From IMG/VR virus record IMGVR_UViG_3300023223_000215, positions 1 through 38,566 of that record: a DNA stretch of 38,566 bases; one strand, given 5' to 3'. The stretch is from a virus. The translations under genes and the position numbers were made by a program. The notes beneath the pieces are model-generated. The model had not been told where the DNA came from, searched no databases, and saw only the letters and a list, made by a program, of their open reading frames with translations. Shown here piece by piece: positions 35,886 to 38,566 of this stretch. How positions within the stretch are numbered: the stretch's first letter is position 1; every line of letters begins with the position of its first letter.

Positions 35886-36362
35886 ATGAAAGCAATCGAA
35901 GCATTGTGGGCAATCGTTCCGAATAAGGGGCTAATTCTTTATATCATATGCGCCGTTTGTATAATTATGTCGCTTGTTGGCGGCTCAGTGGCTTATTTTG
36001 CACTTACCGTTCCCGTATGGGGAGGCGAGGTTGCGGCGGTGGCTTTTCATAACCACGCAAAGAGAGAGACGGTCTTTAATACTAAGTCGATAGAGGCTAT
36101 TACCAGTATGGTCGCCATAAATGGTGATCGTCAGGAGGTAGTTCTCAATAATTTAAGAACCGCTTTGAGATCCCACAACCATTTACTTTATAGCCCTAAT
36201 GTAAGAGGCAAGAATGGAAAGTTTGTAAATAAAGACGTTAAAATAATGTGGGAGACTCAGTTTAAAGAAATCGAGAAAGAAATTAATCGATTAGAGAGAA
36301 AAATAAACGGGCAAAGATCGGAGTTTGGTAAATTAATGCTGGTAGCCAGTAGACCGAGATAA
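35886..36362 (+). CDS. Membrane-anchored coiled-coil protein, 158 aa
   Basis: One long or two short membrane helices lie at residues 15-45 (GLILYIICAVCIIMSLVGGS, VAYFALTVPVWG). The rest is soluble and ends in a heptad coil (FKEIEKEINRLERKINGQRS). GGAGG lies 7 nt before the ATG, and a TATAAT box (35860-35865) precedes it. It is last in the rightward late block and its end overlaps the converging HNH gene by 80 bp. Spanin-like or superinfection-exclusion roles are possible; no family is recognised. Confidence 0.6.
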   Translation: MKAIEALWAIVPNKGLILYIICAVCIIMSLVGGSVAYFALTVPVWGGEVAAVAFHNHAKRETVFNTKSIEAITSMVAINGDRQEVVLNNLRTALRSHNHLLYSPNVRGKNGKFVNKDVKIMWETQFKEIEKEINRLERKINGQRSEFGKLMLVASRPR

Positions 36363-36678
36363 AAAACAACCCGACAAGGAAGGCTGTAAAGAAAGCCTCT
36401 CTTAACCACAATAAAAATAATAGTTTGAACGTATTGAGGCCAAATAGAACTTTGGCCCCTTTTTTCCGATTATGCTCTCTGCATAACAATTGCAAATTAA
36501 CCATCTTCAGCCTTAACTTTGGATATCGTATTACTGAAAGTATATGATCCGACTCGAGCTCTTCGGTCGTCCCGCATTTAACACAGTAATACATGCCCTT
36601 ACTCTTCGCCAAGAGCTTATGCTTCCTTGCCAGATTCCTCCAGGCCTTGGTTTGATGAAATGGCTTAAACCACTCCAC
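36283..36678 (-). CDS. HNH endonuclease with C-terminal membrane segment, GTG start
   Basis: 131 aa. YCVKCGTTEELESDHILSVI then NLQLLCREHNRKKGAK is a complete small HNH fold (CxxC, D-H, CxxH-N). After it comes an apolar tail: TFKLLFLLWLREAFFTAFLV and GLFFISVYWLPALIY, two possible membrane helices. I prefer the GTG at 36678, which follows the M23 gene, over an ATG at 36729 inside it. In many phages an HNH near terminase helps packaging; this one is in the lysis cassette. The tail lies under the rightward terminator and overlaps the rightward gene end. Confidence 0.6.
   Translation of the reverse strand: MEWFKPFHQTKAWRNLARKHKLLAKSKGMYYCVKCGTTEELESDHILSVIRYPKLRLKMVNLQLLCREHNRKKGAKVLFGLNTFKLLFLLWLREAFFTAFLVGLFFISVYWLPALIYQTPIFARLFFSLID
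36438..36465 (+). terminator. Late-operon intrinsic terminator
   Basis: GGCCAAA and TTTGGCC pair around TAGAAC and are followed by CC and six T. It ends the rightward late transcript, and lies inside the coding part of the leftward HNH gene. Confidence 0.85.
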
Positions 36679-36685
36679 TAGGATA

Positions 36686-37099
36686 TCACTCCAAATACTC
36701 CGAAGGATCAAAGAACTTTCCATCACCATCTTTTACCTCAAAGTGAAGATGAGGAGTAATCCCAGGGTATTTATTCTCCAGGCTTTGAATAACGCCTATC
36801 ACCTGACCTGAGCGAACTATATCGCCGGGAGATACTGATGGTTTAACGTAGAAATATCGAGCCTTGTTGTTCTCAACATCTCCTATCTCTACATAGGTAA
36901 AATCTGGCTTTCCATCGTGGTCATCATCATCATCATAAGGAAAGCCTATCTTTGTCACCATTCCCGCCCTCTCCGCGAGTACTTCGGAGTCAGGTAAGCA
37001 GGCAAAGTCAATTCCTTTATGCTTTCGTGATCCTCTAGGGGCCCCGTAATATCCTTGACCCCAATTATCTACTGTTCGAACGGGTGGTTTAATTAACAT
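36686..37099 (-). CDS. M23-type peptidoglycan endopeptidase (endolysin)
   Basis: 137 aa. KHKGIDFACLP gives His27 and Asp31, and TPHLHFEVKDG gives His117 and His119: the zinc ligands and catalytic His of M23 (LytM-like) metallopeptidases, which cut peptide cross-links. No signal peptide is present, so the holin-like protein encoded nearby should release it. An Asp-rich loop (PYDDDDDHDGKPDF, residues 54-67) could bind calcium. GGAGAG is before the ATG. It is the only cell-wall enzyme I find, so it is the likely lysis enzyme. Confidence 0.82.
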   Translation of the reverse strand: MLIKPPVRTVDNWGQGYYGAPRGSRKHKGIDFACLPDSEVLAERAGMVTKIGFPYDDDDDHDGKPDFTYVEIGDVENNKARYFYVKPSVSPGDIVRSGQVIGVIQSLENKYPGITPHLHFEVKDGDGKFFDPSEYLE

Positions 37100-37491
37100 G
37101 ATTTACTCTCCAATAATTCGGGGTTTTCGTGAATGTTGCCAATGACGTTTCCGTTATGCGGCATATATGAAATCGTTGCATCAGGGTGAAACACTGTTGG
37201 GTGATCAGTATTAAAGACGGCGTTTCTTTCATTCCATATTACAGTGTGAGTCATGACGTCGCCCTGATAATCACACTCAACAACATCCCCTTCATAAATA
37301 TAAACATCATTAATATCTTTTATCCCGGTTAGCTGTCCGACAGTTTCAGGATCAACATATATACCCTCTATACAGCATACATAACCATCTTCTAGTGCAT
37401 CCTCAGCAGTATTAAAGTGAATACTACCAAAGCGCATCGTGCCTTTATTGGTGCCGAAAGCCTGTACGCCGCGAAACTTAATCTCTCTCAT
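37093..37491 (-). CDS. YopX family protein, 132 aa
   Basis: MREIKFRGVQAFGTNKGTMR, then VDPETVGQLTGIKDINDVYI and YEGDVVECDY, with a GNVIGNIHENPELL end: the YopX fold, known from many phages but without a proven function. I chose the ATG at 37491 (GAGGAG 5 nt before) over the overlapping GTG at 37494. It is wedged between holin and endopeptidase genes. Confidence 0.82.
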   Translation of the reverse strand: MREIKFRGVQAFGTNKGTMRFGSIHFNTAEDALEDGYVCCIEGIYVDPETVGQLTGIKDINDVYIYEGDVVECDYQGDVMTHTVIWNERNAVFNTDHPTVFHPDATISYMPHNGNVIGNIHENPELLESKSC

Positions 37492-37940
37492 CACTTCTCC
37501 TCTTTCGCAAATTTACTACCGCGCATCATATGCGCCCCAAAAAAGAACACCGACACAGCGCCAGTAATCCCCCATAAATACGGATTGAATGCTATCTCTG
37601 CCACCGACTTAGTTAACCCAGCCTCGCTATCATCGACGCGCCTAATCAGATAATCAATCAATATACAGAGGGTGTTTAGTTTGATAAGCCACACCTGCAT
37701 ACCGAACCATCCTACAGCGATTGTGCGCCTAGCCTTGCTACGGTCTGTATTTTCCGCCATCGTCGCTATGGCGAACGTCTGCACGCTCTTAACCATGGCT
37801 GAATTGTGCTCTGCTTGCTCTTGCGCGGTGTATTGCTGGCCATCTATCCAGCCCCCGAATTTTGTCAATAGACCCTGGTCTTTATCGAAAACATTGTCGA
37901 TAACTTTTTCTGTGCCGAGAATCTTACTAAACCATCCCAT
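37491..37940 (-). CDS. Probable holin, 149 aa
   Basis: Soluble N-terminal half (MGWFSKILGTEKVIDNVFDK, QYTAQEQAEHNSAMVKSVQT) then two or three membrane helices: IAVGWFGMQVWLIKLNTLCI, LIDYLI and NPYLWGITGAVSVFFFGAHM, with a basic end (RGSKFAKEEK). The layout resembles three-TM holins of gammaproteobacterial phages and gene transfer agents. It would form the hole that lets the M23 enzyme pass. GGAG precedes the ATG. Confidence 0.72.
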   Translation of the reverse strand: MGWFSKILGTEKVIDNVFDKDQGLLTKFGGWIDGQQYTAQEQAEHNSAMVKSVQTFAIATMAENTDRSKARRTIAVGWFGMQVWLIKLNTLCILIDYLIRRVDDSEAGLTKSVAEIAFNPYLWGITGAVSVFFFGAHMMRGSKFAKEEK

Positions 37941-37952
37941 AACTTTCTCCGG

Positions 37953-38051
37953 TTACCAGAATTTAGTTATAAAGTGTGCCAGTACGTATATGCACAATCC
38001 AAAAAAAGTGAAAAAAGCGCCAATTATGTAGTATTTATATTTTTCCATCAT
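37953..38051 (-). CDS. Single-helix membrane peptide of the lysis cassette, 32 aa
   Basis: MMEKYKYYIIGAFFTFFGLC then IYVLAHFITKFW. ATG at 38051 overlaps the previous stop as ATGA; TAA at 37953 lies just before the ribosome site of the holin. The sequence is one membrane helix with Lys/Tyr ends, as in antiholins or pinholin-like peptides; the role is inferred from its place. Confidence 0.6.
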   Translation of the reverse strand: MMEKYKYYIIGAFFTFFGLCIYVLAHFITKFW

Positions 38052-38287
38052 TCGTTCCTGATTAGTTGTCTTGCGTTTTCTAGAAGATCAGTCTTAGCCT
38101 TACTAAACATAGGCAGTATTTCATCTATCCGTTGAGCGCCCACATCATGCCGTATGTTCAATATCTGTAGTTCGAGCATTACTCTCGCCAACTTATTCAT
38201 GCACTTATGTATCTTCATTGCATCTTTGGCGGCTTGATTAGCGAGAATCTTATTTGATTGATCCTCAGTAATTGCTACGTTTTCCAC
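38048..38287 (-). CDS. Helical protein upstream of the holin, 79 aa, GTG start
   Basis: The GTG at 38287 has a strong GGAGG before it and overlaps the end of the join-crossing gene. MENVAITEDQSNKILANQAA then MNKLARVMLELQILNIRHDV and LPMFSKAKTDLLENARQLIR: all helical, no membrane part. No family is recognised. Confidence 0.6.
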   Translation of the reverse strand: MENVAITEDQSNKILANQAAKDAMKIHKCMNKLARVMLELQILNIRHDVGAQRIDEILPMFSKAKTDLLENARQLIRNE

Positions 38288-38562
38288 AAATACCTCCAGA
38301 GTTTAATGGCTTTTTCGATTAATAAAATAAAACACGACTGCTCTTTTCTCAGTCGGTACATGCATTTAGTACCGCGACGACCTTCTATTTTTACTGTCAT
38401 TATTTCGACAAAGTGTATATCTCTAACCCATCGCCTATAGGTATCAGGACTTATCGAATCAATTAGATCATTTCCATGTTGTCTTTCTAAGCATTCGTAA
38501 ATGTATTCGTTATATAACTCTTGAATAGAGACCCATCGTGGAGTTTTTTTAGATAAGGCCAT
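38275..38562 (-). CDS. 3' part of the gene crossing the join (see 1-194)
   Basis: This is the same gene as the leftward entry at 1-194; bases 38423-38562 duplicate bases 1-140. In the circular genome the frame runs from 194 through 1 to 38422 and ends with TAG at 38275. The C-terminal half is basic with an apolar helix (EQSCFILLIEKAIKLWRYLW). Confidence 0.7.
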   Translation of the reverse strand: MALSKKTPRWVSIQELYNEYIYECLERQHGNDLIDSISPDTYRRWVRDIHFVEIMTVKIEGRRGTKCMYRLRKEQSCFILLIEKAIKLWRYLWKT

Positions 38563-38566
38563 ATAT
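38423..38566. repeat. Terminal direct repeat, right copy
   Basis: Identical to bases 1-144. Remove one copy to get the circular map of 38,422 bp. Confidence 0.95.

Noticed and set aside
1-38566. CRISPR array, insertion sequence, integrase or attachment site
   Set aside because: No regular spaced repeats, no transposase or recombinase motif, and the only long direct repeat is the end overlap.

Overview
The window is a complete, circularly closed genome of a short-tailed double-stranded DNA phage (podovirus) with a P22-type virion. Bases 1-144 are repeated exactly at 38423-38566, so the unique length is 38,422 bp, and one gene runs through the join. Shine-Dalgarno sites are strong (AGGAG type) and promoters look like sigma70. 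NinG, Lar-type zinc ribbons, DUF1367, DUF1382-like, YopX and P22-like head proteins all point to a gammaproteobacterial host. The exact host cannot be read from the sequence. I see no integrase, no CI-type repressor and no phage RNA or DNA polymerase.

Layout. (1) A leftward operon starts at about 5250. It carries small early genes, a coiled-coil protein, DUF1367, a Lar-like protein and NinG, passes through the circular join, and ends in a lysis cassette (holin-like protein, YopX, M23 endopeptidase, membrane-tailed HNH) near 36283. (2) A symmetrical divergent promoter region at 5254-5318 has both -35 boxes inside one inverted repeat. (3) Rightward early genes (5360-7489) include an HNH endonuclease. 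(4) A small leftward two-gene island (7522-7695 and 7697-7945) is divergent from (5), a roughly 930-nt non-coding block (8027-8954). That block has its own promoter, a chain of long helices, three tRNA-type T-arms, and a 19-bp helix plus U-run at its 3' end. It looks like a giant ornate RNA of the GOLLD/ROOL kind, or a new class. (5b) Rightward middle genes (9042-14294) cover a replication-type protein, a methyltransferase-like protein, a ribbon-helix-helix protein, a lipoprotein and many small proteins. (6) The rightward late block (14294-36362) holds a beta-helix protein, terminase small and large subunits, portal, scaffold, coat, gp4-like and gp10-like tail proteins, a needle-like coiled coil, ejection proteins and a tailspike. 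An anti-oriented three-gene cassette with a Phd-like protein and a second HNH gene interrupt it.

How it works together. Two divergent promoters start early transcription in both directions. The leftward transcript leads to recombination and NinG functions and then to lysis. The rightward side leads to replication and then to capsid and tail assembly. The TerS/TerL and P22-like portal set suggests headful packaging from concatemers, which fits a circularly permuted genome that assembles as a circle. Many genes overlap by ATGA or TAATG, so translation is probably coupled. Many proteins of 25-60 residues are packed between the larger genes.

All family names come from recognising motifs by eye. 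No database search, folding program or covariance model was run.
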